A DNA stretch of 64,000 nucleotides, taken from contig CALURI010000011.1 of NCBI GenBank assembly GCA_944323135.1, positions 17,525 to 81,524 on the forward strand. Direction: 5' to 3'. The translations under genes were made by a program, and so were the position numbers. Every line of letters starts with the position of its first letter. The first letter of the stretch is position 1. The notes below the pieces were generated by a model that did no database searches, had not been told where the DNA came from, and saw nothing but the letters and a program-made list of their open reading frames with translations. Shown here in pieces: positions 8,835-17,305 of this stretch. Source of the DNA: Candidatus Gastranaerophilales bacterium. GTDB taxonomy: Bacteria > Cyanobacteriota > Vampirovibrionia > Gastranaerophilales > Gastranaerophilaceae.

Positions 8835-8854
8835 GGGGGAAAAGATTTTCCCCC
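8835..8854 (-). terminator. Hairpin after the ferritin gene
   Basis: A perfect 9-bp stem GGGGGAAAA/TTTTCCCCC with a 2-nt loop, placed 9 bp past the ferritin stop on the minus strand. The downstream minus-strand sequence is only moderately T-rich (TTAATTATTGC), so termination may be weak, allowing read-through into the kinase operon. Confidence 0.6.
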
Positions 8855-8863
8855 AATAATCTA

Positions 8864-9373
8864 TTATTTATATGAATGTGCTTTATATTCACGCTTTGAT
8901 AATTCCTTATCAAGATGAAATATTGAGGATTTATCTTCACCGAACATTTTTAATTTTGCTATCACAGCTCTAACATTTGCTTCTTCTTCAACTTGTTCTG
9001 AGATATACCAATTTATAAAATGTCTTGTAGCAAGATCACACTCATCTTCACTCATTGATGCAACACAATTTATACTTTCTGTAACTGATTTTTCGTGCTC
9101 CAATATTTTTTCAAAAACCTGTAAAGGATTATCGAAAGACCTGTCAGGTGCATCTATTTTTCCAAGATTAACAGAGCCGTCGCGCTCTATTATATAGTCA
9201 AATAATATCATACCATGATCAATTTCTTCGCGAGCTTGAACTTTAGTCCAATTTGAAAAACCAAATAACCCGATTTCTTCAAAAAAAGCTGACATCGCAA
9301 GATATAAATAAGCTGAATAAAATTCTTTATTAATTTGTGCATTCAGTACACTTTGTACCTTTTCATTAATCAT
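8864..9373 (-). CDS. ftnA: Ferritin (non-haem iron storage)
   Basis: A 169-aa ferritin that oxidises Fe(II) and stores it as a mineral inside a 24-mer cage. The ferroxidase residues are visible: Glu in NKEFYSAYLYLA, the EEIDHG helix (E..H), and later EQVEEEANVRA. Length and the C-terminal helix match prokaryotic FtnA. ATG 9373 has an excellent ribosome-binding site (GGGAGG, 6 nt spacing) and overlaps the stop of the superoxide reductase gene by 8 bp. The pair therefore forms a coupled oxygen- and iron-stress operon. Confidence 0.95.
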   Translation of the reverse strand: MINEKVQSVLNAQINKEFYSAYLYLAMSAFFEEIGLFGFSNWTKVQAREEIDHGMILFDYIIERDGSVNLGKIDAPDRSFDNPLQVFEKILEHEKSVTESINCVASMSEDECDLATRHFINWYISEQVEEEANVRAVIAKLKMFGEDKSSIFHLDKELSKREYKAHSYK

Positions 9374-9758
9374 TTTTAGCCTCCCACAATCCGTGTAAAT
9401 TACAAAATTCTCTTGCATTAGTTTTTCCTAATTTTTCTTGCAAAATCATTTTAGGTTCATCACCCGGATGTAAATATTGTAATTGTGCTTGATTTCTGTC
9501 TTCGGAAATTGTTTCTATAAACATAATATAGTGTTCATCTGTCATAGGATGCAGAACTTCGCCCACACGAACTTCGTTGCAATTATCTTGATTCTTCACA
9601 AATATAGGAACATGTTTTTCCAACATTGCATCTTCATGTTTTTTTGCATCCAATTTTTTCATTGGCTGGCCGCAGCAAACAAGTTCCCCTCCACCGGACA
9701 AAATAATTTCTACAAGATTTCCGCAGATTTCGCATTTATATAAATCTAATCTTTCCAT
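9366..9758 (-). CDS. dfx: Desulfoferrodoxin (superoxide reductase)
   Basis: A 130-aa two-domain superoxide reductase that reduces superoxide to peroxide without making oxygen, typical of anaerobes. The N-terminal desulforedoxin domain binds Fe with CEIC and CC (residues 9-30). The catalytic domain carries the His4Cys site: HEDAMLEKHVP, HPMTDEHYI and CNLHG. ATG 9758 follows AAAGGAGAAATA, a strong ribosome-binding site. It is the first gene of the operon with ferritin. Confidence 0.95.
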   Translation of the reverse strand: MERLDLYKCEICGNLVEIILSGGGELVCCGQPMKKLDAKKHEDAMLEKHVPIFVKNQDNCNEVRVGEVLHPMTDEHYIMFIETISEDRNQAQLQYLHPGDEPKMILQEKLGKTNAREFCNLHGLWEAKND

Positions 9759-9888
9759 TATTTCTCCTTTCACTATATTATTAACTTGATTCAGATAAGT
9801 TTTACATTGACCGAACGGCTATAATATTTTTATTAATTTTTCTTAATAAAGTAGCAAAATTATTATTTTCGATGTTTAAAATAGAATT

Positions 9889-10686
9889 ATGAATGTGCAA
9901 AAGGTTTCTTTTAACTTTAACGGAATTTCAAAATGGGAAAGACCAGAATTAAATAATTCATTCCTCTATACTGCAGATATGGCGAGAATGGAGTCAAAGC
10001 AAGATGCAAGAAGATTTAAAATAATGACCGGAATCTTAGCTCTTGGTGCTGTTTTAATTACTTTATTTAACCTTAAAGGTCCAAAAAAATTCCCAGAAAA
10101 TATTGTTGAAATAACAAATTTACAAAAAGGTCTTAACAAAATAAAAGATTTTCCAAATACCGTAGACAGTTTAAAGAAAAATATTATATATCCGCTTCAA
10201 TGTGCTATTAAAGGCGACAAAAGAATTACACTCAGCAAAAAATTTAAATCAGGGGTAATACTTACAGGGGTAAAAAGTGAAAAACTTGCAGAAATAAATA
10301 ATGCATTAGCTGAACATACAAAAGAGCTTGGAATAACTACAATTGACATCCCGCACAATGTTACGAGAACAAATTCTTTTGGAAAAACTTTTACAAAAAA
10401 ATTAAAAAGAAATCAGATAAATAAAATCGTGTATACAGAGCTTCAAAATGCTAAAACAAGATATAATGAAACAGGTGATTATACAATAATTAATTTAGGG
10501 AACATTGATGACCTTACAAATTTAGAAATTATAAAATCTCAAAAATCAAATTTAGAGGCAATGCTTGAAAATTTAAATTCCAAATCTTTCCCTGGAGTCA
10601 TTTGGACGGGGTGGACAAACAAGTCAAAATCACTTCCTTTATTTTTCAGTAATTTGCCAATATTAATAACCAAGGTTGTAGACTAA
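9889..10686 (+). CDS. Membrane-anchored protein with a degenerate AAA-like domain
   Basis: A 265-aa protein with one membrane helix at about 45-60 (MTGILALGAVLITLF). The soluble part is laid out like an AAA ATPase: SGVILTGVKSEKLAEINNAL (121-140) sits where a Walker A strand-loop-helix would be but has no GxxGxGKT. TIINLGNIDDL (199-209) sits at the Walker B position without the DE pair. GVIWTGWTNKSKSLP (236-250) resembles the sensor-1 strand of family members (ATNRP). The AAA reading is inference from this order of three blocks; ATP hydrolysis is not expected. A -10-like TAAAAT ends 7 nt before the ATG and no Shine-Dalgarno is seen. Confidence 0.55.
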   Translation: MNVQKVSFNFNGISKWERPELNNSFLYTADMARMESKQDARRFKIMTGILALGAVLITLFNLKGPKKFPENIVEITNLQKGLNKIKDFPNTVDSLKKNIIYPLQCAIKGDKRITLSKKFKSGVILTGVKSEKLAEINNALAEHTKELGITTIDIPHNVTRTNSFGKTFTKKLKRNQINKIVYTELQNAKTRYNETGDYTIINLGNIDDLTNLEIIKSQKSNLEAMLENLNSKSFPGVIWTGWTNKSKSLPLFFSNLPILITKVVD

Positions 10687-10713
10687 AAAAATTTTTATGA
10701 TACTATATTTATA

Positions 10714-10973
10714 ACCGTGCTCCACGGGGAATTGCAATCCCTTGACCCGAAGTTTATGCGGGGTGCAGAGCCTGTTGTGAGGGTTCGGTATGTAATTTTG
10801 ATAAATATAATATCGTTGACGTTTAAGGATATGGCGGCGTAAGCTGTCGAACCGTGTCAGGGTGGAAACACAGCAGCACTAAGACAATCCTTGCGGGTGT
10901 TGTATTCTTGAAAAGAGATAATATATTTAAAGATTTTATATACTTAATTCGATAGACAGTGGCACGGTTTTTT
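10714..10973 (+). ncRNA. ffs: Signal recognition particle RNA, large form with Alu domain
   Basis: The conserved SRP domain is read at about 10856-10881: GTGTCAGGGTGGAAACAC followed by AGCAGC. This is the CAGG, 3-bp stem, tetraloop, 3-bp stem, AGCAGC pattern bound by Ffh, here with a GAAA tetraloop (GGAA in the E. coli RNA). The 5' end ACCGTGC (10714-10720) pairs with GCACGGT (10962-10968), closing a molecule of about 255 nt that ends in a T tract. The length and the extra 5' sequence imply an Alu-type domain as in the Bacillus RNA. The 3' T tract overlaps the stop codon of the convergent glycosyltransferase gene. Confidence 0.88.
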
Positions 10974-11925
10974 ATTTCAATTCTACATCTTTAATGTATC
11001 GTGGTCTTGCTTTTACTTCTCGGAAAACCTGACCAACATATTCTCCGATTAACCCAAGACAAAAAAGCTGTATCCCGCCGAATACACATAATAAAATTAT
11101 TGCAGTCGCCCAACCGTTTGGAGAATTATGCCAAAATATTTTTTCTATAACAGTTTCTATTCCGACTACAAAGCCAAAAAATGCCATGAAAAAGCCAAGT
11201 ACAGCAACAAATCTTAGCGGCACAACACTGTATGAAGTAATTCCATTTAATGCCAGTGTCATTAAAGACATAAAATTAAATTTTGATTTTCCTGCAAATC
11301 GTGGCTTAACACCAAAATTTACATAAACCGTTTTTAAACCTAATTCATTAAAAAAGCCTCTTAAGAAAAGATATTTTTCTGGATACAATTCCATAATATC
11401 AAGAACTCGTTTGCTTACAAGCCTATAGTCAGAGTGATTAGGCGGGATTTTTGCGCCTAAAATATTCATTGTTTTATAAAACATAAGAGCCGTGACCTTT
11501 TTAAAAAATGAATCAGTTTTTCTGTTATTCCTTATCCCGCTGACAATATCTGCACCTTTTAAATATTCATCAACAAATTTTTCAATGACATTTTCATCTT
11601 GCTGCAAATCAGCATCAATAGAAACAGTACAATCACAGCCAATATTTCTGACACCTTCAAGACCGGCTATTAAAGCTTTTTGATTTCCAAAATTTCTAAC
11701 AAACTTTAAAGCCTTAATCCTTTTATTTTCCTTATGCAACTCTTCAATTATTTTCCAAGTATTATCAACAGATCCGTCATCAACCAAATATATAAAACTG
11801 TCATTTTTTATTTTATTTTTATCTATCAAAGAATCCAAGAGATCTAAAAGGATATGACAAGTATGTTGAATACAAAGCTCCTCATTATAGCAGGGAACAA
11901 TAATTGCTAATGTAGGTTTATCCAT
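10972..11925 (-). CDS. Family 2 glycosyltransferase, GtrB/DPM1-like, membrane-bound
   Basis: A 317-aa enzyme predicted to move a sugar from a nucleotide donor to a polyprenyl phosphate at the inner membrane. The catalytic domain (1-225) has the GT-A signatures IVPCYNEE, VDDGSVDNT, FVRNFGNQKA and SIDADLQQD. It ends in two membrane helices at about 232-260 and 270-295 (LRFVAVLGFFMAFFGFVVGI; AIILLCVFGGIQLFCLGLIG), then EYVGQVFREVKARPRY, the classic GtrB-type tail. GAGAGAGG precedes ATG 11925. It is divergent from the carbohydrate deacetylase at 12007, so they may share a promoter region and a pathway. Confidence 0.92.
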   Translation of the reverse strand: MDKPTLAIIVPCYNEELCIQHTCHILLDLLDSLIDKNKIKNDSFIYLVDDGSVDNTWKIIEELHKENKRIKALKFVRNFGNQKALIAGLEGVRNIGCDCTVSIDADLQQDENVIEKFVDEYLKGADIVSGIRNNRKTDSFFKKVTALMFYKTMNILGAKIPPNHSDYRLVSKRVLDIMELYPEKYLFLRGFFNELGLKTVYVNFGVKPRFAGKSKFNFMSLMTLALNGITSYSVVPLRFVAVLGFFMAFFGFVVGIETVIEKIFWHNSPNGWATAIILLCVFGGIQLFCLGLIGEYVGQVFREVKARPRYIKDVELK

Positions 11926-12006
11926 AATACCTCTCTCTCAGAATTTGCAAAAAAGTACGATTTTATACTATAATATATATAATATTAAAGCAAGGATTTT
12001 TTATAT

Positions 12007-12864
12007 ATGGTTAACAAAAAATTTATATTAAATGCAGATGATTTTGGCATGTCAAAAGCTTTTAACAGAGCTGTTTTAGACGGATATCACAATGGTTTTT
12101 TAACAAGTGCAAGCCTTTGTGCAAACGGCAAAGCATTTAATGCTGCCGTTAATGAAATAATTCCGGAATGTCCAAATCTTGGAATAGGAATTCATTTGAA
12201 TATAATAGAAGGGCGTTCCCTGACAAAAGCTCCAATGCTGGTTAATAAAAGAGGAAAATTTAATAACGGATTCTTACAAATTCTTTTAAAATCAAATAAT
12301 CAAGAATTCCTTAACCAAGTTGAATTTGAATTTAGAACTCAAATTGAAACTGTTATGAACTATACAAAAGTTGATCATATAGATTCTCACGTACATACAC
12401 ACGCTATACCAAATTTATTTAAGCTTACGGCAAAACTCGCAAAAGAATATAATATACCATATATAAGAACTCAGCATGAAGAAATGTATTTTGTACCGAG
12501 TTTAAAAAAACATCTTAATTTAAAATATCCACCAAATATTTTAAAAATTCTTCTTTTAAATTATTTTACATCTATAAATAAGCCAATAGCAAATGAATAC
12601 GGGTTAAAAACAAATGATTACATTATAGGTGTAGGGTATACAGGACTTATGGATAATATGACAATTGAATACGGTTTGAAAGCATTAGAAGAAGATTGCG
12701 TAGCAGAAGCCCTTATCCACCCGTGCCACTATGCAACATCAAATAAAAATCAACATTATACAGAATTTTTGATTACTCAAAATAAATCTTTAAAAGACAA
12801 AATTTCAAGACTTGGATTTGAGATTACAAACTACAGAAAAGAACTGAATTTATCACAGAAATAA
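12007..12864 (+). CDS. ChbG/HpnK (YdjC-like) carbohydrate deacetylase
   Basis: A 285-aa metal-dependent deacetylase removing acetyl groups from N-acetyl sugars or sugar-lipids. Motifs in order: NADDFGMS (residues 9-16, metal Asp pair), IGIHLNI (metal His), and DHIDSHVHTH (catalytic and metal His). C-terminal LIHPCHY supplies the last conserved His. The product could be a deacetylated oligosaccharide or a glycolipid as in HpnK systems. Its position opposite the GtrB-like transferase suggests the glycolipid role, which is inference. Confidence 0.9.
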   Translation: MVNKKFILNADDFGMSKAFNRAVLDGYHNGFLTSASLCANGKAFNAAVNEIIPECPNLGIGIHLNIIEGRSLTKAPMLVNKRGKFNNGFLQILLKSNNQEFLNQVEFEFRTQIETVMNYTKVDHIDSHVHTHAIPNLFKLTAKLAKEYNIPYIRTQHEEMYFVPSLKKHLNLKYPPNILKILLLNYFTSINKPIANEYGLKTNDYIIGVGYTGLMDNMTIEYGLKALEEDCVAEALIHPCHYATSNKNQHYTEFLITQNKSLKDKISRLGFEITNYRKELNLSQK

Positions 12865-12902
12865 AAACAAAAGTAATAATATATTGCGGGATATAAAAAA
12901 AT

Positions 12903-14687
12903 ATGCGATATAATAAAATTTTTACAATATTATTTATACTATGCATATTTGCAACTTTTACAACATTTGAAATCTGCAGAAAATCTGATAAGGCAGTTTT
13001 AAATATTATAACCCCTAATACTGTTGAAATTGATTTGAATGGAAACAATGTATACGATAGCGGTGAAACTATATGTATACCAAATGTAAAAACATTTACG
13101 TCTAATTTAACAATTAATCAAACTAATTTAGCTAAAAATTTAAATCTTACAAATGAAGATGCAATAAAACTTGGTTACATAACAGACAATTTTGCAGACA
13201 GTATTCTATCAGACAAACGTGTTAAACTAAAATTTACAAAAGCAGAAAATCAAGACTGCAAATTCGCTGACATAATTATTGAAAATCAATCATACCGGAA
13301 TAAACTTTTGAATTCAGGACTTGGCTTCACTGGTAACAAACCTTACAATCAGACAAATTACCAAAAACAACTTGCAAAAGCCAAAAAATATAAACTTGTT
13401 ATTTTAAATCACAAAAGTAACAAATACCATACGCTAAATTGTAAATACGGCTTGATAGCCCATGATGCAATTGTAATTCCTGCAAAACAAATTCCTGATA
13501 ATGCAAAGCCATGCAAATTTTGCCATATTATACAAGATAAAAAGTACAAAAAATATAACAATAATAAAAATAATTATAAAACTTTTATACAACCATACCC
13601 TCAAGCAATTTCAAATGGCAGCCTAAAAATGTATTTAAGCGATTTAACAATTAAATTAAAGCCTGACAACAAATGTTCTTCACTTGCTTGTCAGGAAATA
13701 CTAACACAAATCAATAACAGTAAAAATACAATTGATATTGCGCTTTACGGCTGGGACAAAACCCCAGAAATAAAAGAGGCTCTTATAAGAGCAAAAACCA
13801 GAGGAGTAAAAATAAGACTTGTATATGACACAAGTGAAAAAGTTTATTATAAAGATATACAGGAAATAATTTCACTTGCTGATGAATCATCAACTGATAC
13901 TCCAAAAATTTTAATGCACAATAAATTCATAATATTTGATAATCAAAAAGTCATCACAGGCTCTATGAACTTTTCAAATACAGGATTTTCAGGATTTAAC
14001 ACTAACTGCATAATATTTGTAAATTCTCAAGATGTTGCCAAGATATATGAAGAAGAATTTAACCAAATGCTTTCGGGCAAATTTCACAATGCAAAAACAC
14101 AAGTAAACCATAAAACAATTATTCTTAATAAAACAAAAATCACACCGCTATTTTCGCCAAAAGACAAAATTATAACCAATAATATTATACCGCTTGTAAA
14201 TAATTCTAAAAAATATATTTATATGCCAAGCTTTTTGATAACACATGACGAACTTGCTTCAGCATTAATAAATGCAAAGAAAAGAGGCGTAGACGTAAAA
14301 CTTATAATAGATGCCACAAACACATACGCATCAAGAAGTAAAGTAAAATTCTTAAGAGACTCTGGAATTCCGGTAAAAATAGAAAATTACGCTGGCAAAG
14401 TTCATTCAAAAAGCATGATAATTGATGATAGATATATAATTGCAGGTTCAATGAATTTTTCCAAAAGCGGTGAAAATAAAAATGATGAAAATGTACTAAT
14501 CATTGAAGATGAAAGATTAGCAAGACACTATAAAGGATTTTTCGAATATTTATGGCAAAAAATACCTGATAAATATTTAAAACAAGGCGTGAGAGCAGAA
14601 GGGAAATATTCCATCGGCTCATGCTCTGACGGAATTGATAACAATTTTGACGGAAAAATTGATAAAGATGATGAAGGCTGCAAATAA
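12903..14687 (+). CDS. Secreted phospholipase D-type nuclease with Zn- and Ca-binding motifs
   Basis: A 594-aa exported protein. It has an N-terminal hydrophobic segment (IFTILFILCIFATF). A region at about 25-150 has an EF-hand-like DLNGNNVYDSGE and looks SNase-like. An Ada-type metal site follows (YHTLNCKYG ... PCKFC, about 178-205). Two phospholipase D domains carry HxK motifs, HNKFIIFDNQ near 340 and HSKSMIIDDR near 500, each followed by GSMNFS. The C-terminal tail has CSDGIDNNFDGKIDKDDEGC, a calcium-binding repeat of surface proteins. Two HKD sites make one active centre; nuclease or phospholipase activity outside the membrane is likely. The domain mix suggests extracellular DNA or lipid processing. 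Confidence 0.85.
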   Translation: MRYNKIFTILFILCIFATFTTFEICRKSDKAVLNIITPNTVEIDLNGNNVYDSGETICIPNVKTFTSNLTINQTNLAKNLNLTNEDAIKLGYITDNFADSILSDKRVKLKFTKAENQDCKFADIIIENQSYRNKLLNSGLGFTGNKPYNQTNYQKQLAKAKKYKLVILNHKSNKYHTLNCKYGLIAHDAIVIPAKQIPDNAKPCKFCHIIQDKKYKKYNNNKNNYKTFIQPYPQAISNGSLKMYLSDLTIKLKPDNKCSSLACQEILTQINNSKNTIDIALYGWDKTPEIKEALIRAKTRGVKIRLVYDTSEKVYYKDIQEIISLADESSTDTPKILMHNKFIIFDNQKVITGSMNFSNTGFSGFNTNCIIFVNSQDVAKIYEEEFNQMLSGKFHNAKTQVNHKTIILNKTKITPLFSPKDKIITNNIIPLVNNSKKYIYMPSFLITHDELASALINAKKRGVDVKLIIDATNTYASRSKVKFLRDSGIPVKIENYAGKVHSKSMIIDDRYIIAGSMNFSKSGENKNDENVLIIEDERLARHYKGFFEYLWQKIPDKYLKQGVRAEGKYSIGSCSDGIDNNFDGKIDKDDEGCK

Positions 14688-14691
14688 TCAA

Positions 14692-15366
14692 TTACCAAGG
14701 ATAATCTTTTGCGATTTTCCATCCATCAACTTGAATCAACATAGTACAAGCATGACGGGCCGATTTACTCCCATTTAAAGGATTTTTACACTCATTTAGC
14801 AACTGTGCTCTTGTTTTATTAAGTTGAGAAGAAGTTGACGAAATAAAGTTTCCATTAACTAATGAGAACAAAAAAGTATTTTTTCCATCATAATTTTCTA
14901 ATTCACAATATGTATATTTAACACAATAAAAAAAATGCATAGTGTTTTCCGAAGTAACATAAGCTACAAAACCAGAACCATCATTAAACTTTGAATCAAA
15001 ATAAGAACTGTAATTATTTGCAGTCTCTTGCTGAATATATTTACCTATGGTTGAATCAAACCATCTTTTTGTATTTTCACCATTTCTAACAACACTATTA
15101 TCAAAAACAAAATTTCCGGGAATAATACCTTCATCGTTTTCCCACATCGTAACAGCCTGCATCATTACAGTATAAAATTTTTCTAATCGAGTAGCAGCTA
15201 CTTGTTTTTGATAATTTGCAATTAATGAAGGCATAGTCATTGCTGCAACAACACCTATAATACCAAGTGTTATCAACACTTCAGCTAAGGTAAATCCAAA
15301 TTTGCTCTCTTGTTTAAAAAATAACTTTATAATTAATGATTTTATACCTAAATTAGCTCCCCGCAT
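14692..15366 (-). CDS. Type IV prepilin-like protein (intact)
   Basis: A 224-aa pseudopilin/pilin. A 22-residue leader ends KFG before FTLAEVLITLGIIGVVAAMT, the prepilin-peptidase cleavage and N-methylation segment followed by the hydrophobic assembly helix. The globular C-terminal part has paired Cys (FFYCVKYTYC) and ends DGWKIAKDYPW. The ATG at 15366 follows GGAGAATATTT. The next bases are CGGGGAG, a short G run that keeps frame, unlike the three other prepilin genes here. Its stop is 4 bp from that of the convergent nuclease gene. It is divergent from an XRE regulator. Confidence 0.88.
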   Translation of the reverse strand: MRGANLGIKSLIIKLFFKQESKFGFTLAEVLITLGIIGVVAAMTMPSLIANYQKQVAATRLEKFYTVMMQAVTMWENDEGIIPGNFVFDNSVVRNGENTKRWFDSTIGKYIQQETANNYSSYFDSKFNDGSGFVAYVTSENTMHFFYCVKYTYCELENYDGKNTFLFSLVNGNFISSTSSQLNKTRAQLLNECKNPLNGSKSARHACTMLIQVDGWKIAKDYPW

Positions 15367-15428
15367 AAATATTCTCCATATTACTAATTAGTCATATCTT
15401 ATTAATATTATAACATATTATTAGATTT

Positions 15429-15719
15429 ATGCAACCAAAACGCACCAAAAATATTAGTAGAGAAAAAAAAGAAATCCTATTAAATACAATCGGAAAAATC
15501 ATACACGAAAAAAGAAAGAAATCAGGGAAGGGCATTTTACTTCATTCTTATGAGTATGACCTATCAAGCAGTTCACTTTCACTTATAGAAAAGGGAAAAA
15601 GAGATCCTCAAATAACAACATTATGGAAAATTGTGAATTCCCTTGATATGGATTTTCAAGACTTCATTGCATTATTAGTTCAAAACCTTCCAAAAGATTT
15701 TAAAATGACTGATGATTAG
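15429..15719 (+). CDS. XRE-family helix-turn-helix regulator
   Basis: A 96-aa Cro/C1-type DNA-binding protein. The helix-turn-helix lies at about 38-70, with SSSSLSLIEKGKRDP as the recognition turn and TTLWKIVNSLDMDFQDF as the following helices. No second domain. The start codon lacks a Shine-Dalgarno, and TATTAT lies 7 nt upstream, compatible with a leaderless transcript. It sits divergent from the prepilin gene with 62 bp between them, making that promoter the obvious candidate target. Confidence 0.8.
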   Translation: MQPKRTKNISREKKEILLNTIGKIIHEKRKKSGKGILLHSYEYDLSSSSLSLIEKGKRDPQITTLWKIVNSLDMDFQDFIALLVQNLPKDFKMTDD

Positions 15720-15725
15720 AAATTT

Positions 15726-16532
15726 TTAACTTACAACTATTGGAATCGCAACTAATGATTTATAAAATTTATTTTCAAGAAAACTATCCGGCATTTTATC
15801 CCAGTATCTGTAAATAAGCATTCCTTGTTTTTTTAATTCGCTAACTAACTTATCTGCGTCTTTTTCTGATTCTGCGAAGTAAGGATAGCAAAACGGTGCT
15901 TCACCACTATTTATATTAATCTTTAACAAATTGTTTTGACCGTAAATTTTATTGAAATTATCGAAAATCATTCTTCTTTTAATTTTTTCTTCATTTAAAT
16001 CAATTTCTTTAAATAGCCTGAGAGTTGTTTTTGACATAAATTTCATATCAAGATTATCAATTCTTCTCTCATTAGTGCAAATTTCATCATAATCCAATAC
16101 TTTCGGAATATAAGAATAATTATCTTTATCAATATTCAAAGTAAGCTTTTTAGACGTATAAAGAAATCCGCCATCTCTTATTGTTGGAAAAAACTTTCTT
16201 AAAGAATTAAACGAAGCAAGACCATAATGTTTTGAATAAAAAGAATGTGCATTATCAACAATCAAATTAGGATAAATTTTAGCTAATTTTTCAACTAATT
16301 TAGAACAAACTCCAAAATAATTCGGATACAGAATATAAGCATTTTCAGGAAAATCACAAGACGGCGTAAAATCTAAATTTATATGATAAAAACTTATCTT
16401 ACAACCTTCTTCAAATGCAACATGTCTAATACATGAACATATATAATAAGGTATATAAATCTCTTTTATGCCGAAAGATTTTATCAAATACCGAAAACAA
16501 TTTCTTGCAGAATTAAGATATACAATTTCCAT
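15726..16532 (-). CDS. DegT/DnrJ-like PLP aminotransferase-fold protein, short
   Basis: About 268 aa from ATG 16532; a TTG at 16568 would add 12. Blocks fit a reduced sugar-aminotransferase fold: YIPYYICS, ILYPNYFGV (cofactor strand), LIVDNAHSF (the Asp-containing strand, as DxAHS in DegT proteins), and SLRKFFPTIRDGGFLYT, which corresponds to the catalytic-Lys/GEGG segment with Lys in LRK. The family is normally about 370-400 aa, so the C-terminal domain is trimmed. Substrate unknown; activity uncertain. It lies 25 bp downstream of the ART-like gene on the same strand. Confidence 0.55.
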   Translation of the reverse strand: MEIVYLNSARNCFRYLIKSFGIKEIYIPYYICSCIRHVAFEEGCKISFYHINLDFTPSCDFPENAYILYPNYFGVCSKLVEKLAKIYPNLIVDNAHSFYSKHYGLASFNSLRKFFPTIRDGGFLYTSKKLTLNIDKDNYSYIPKVLDYDEICTNERRIDNLDMKFMSKTTLRLFKEIDLNEEKIKRRMIFDNFNKIYGQNNLLKININSGEAPFCYPYFAESEKDADKLVSELKKQGMLIYRYWDKMPDSFLENKFYKSLVAIPIVVS

Positions 16533-16557
16533 AAAAAAATTATAATATAAATTATTT

Positions 16558-17253
16558 TTATGTATCAATAATAAATTTCGGCTTAATATCAGCTTTTTCC
16601 ATTATCTTGACACCTTTTGCTTCAGGCTGCCCTTTCAATAAATTTAGCAAAGTATCAAAATGCTTTTCTTTGACATATTGAAAAACATCTTCAGCAGATT
16701 TAAAATCAAGTTTTAATTCACCGATTTTTTCGGCATCAGCAATGTTTATATTATTTGAATAAATGTATTCAAGCGCATCTTTTCTTCTTGCGTGTAATCT
16801 TTGAAAAATTGCACTCTCGCCGTTTGGTGTATAACTTGACTTTGTTGTATCTTGAATTCTGACTCTTAATTTATTCATGTCAAAATTATTTGTTTTAAAC
16901 CTTAACAGAACAAGCTCACTTGATTTATCCGCTCCTTGCTGCATTAATGAATGTTTCCCGAGCAATACAGAACCTATATTATATTTTTCATCTGAATTTC
17001 CATACCCAACCCAAGTATTAAGCCAGCGTTTTGCAAAATTTTTCATATCAAACATGAAAACGCCATCCAAATTACTTAAAGGAGAAACATCTTTAGATGT
17101 GTTTATAACTCCTGATTTAAGCATTGAATTATAGTTAGATTTAGTTGTAACGTGGTACAAATATTTAGGAATCTTTGAATTATTCTTATTAAAAGCTTCT
17201 TGAACACTTTTAACAAGAGTGTTCCCATATTTGCAAAGTAATTTAATTGTCAC
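16558..17253 (-). CDS. Putative ADP-ribosyltransferase-fold protein
   Basis: A 231-aa protein starting at GTG 17253. LYHVTTKSNYNSMLKSGVI (about 32-50) has the His-x-Thr strand and following helix typical of ART-fold proteins (Tpt1/KptA and DarT-like groups). LDGVFMFDMKNFAKRW follows as the second strand. ALEYIYSNNINIADAEKIGE, near residues 160-180, has a Glu in the position of the catalytic Glu strand. No signal peptide, no toxin/antitoxin partner. The fold assignment is from motif order only. Substrate could be a protein, nucleic acid or nothing. Confidence 0.45.
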   Translation of the reverse strand: MTIKLLCKYGNTLVKSVQEAFNKNNSKIPKYLYHVTTKSNYNSMLKSGVINTSKDVSPLSNLDGVFMFDMKNFAKRWLNTWVGYGNSDEKYNIGSVLLGKHSLMQQGADKSSELVLLRFKTNNFDMNKLRVRIQDTTKSSYTPNGESAIFQRLHARRKDALEYIYSNNINIADAEKIGELKLDFKSAEDVFQYVKEKHFDTLLNLLKGQPEAKGVKIMEKADIKPKFIIDT

Positions 17254-17305
17254 AAATTTTCCCCTTATATATTATAAAACATTTTAAATGGAAAAATTGC
17301 CTTTT

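Noticed and set aside
8835..8854. GGGGG and CCCCC runs as a further phase-variable tract
   Set aside because: They are the two arms of a perfect hairpin in an intergenic region, best explained as a terminator.
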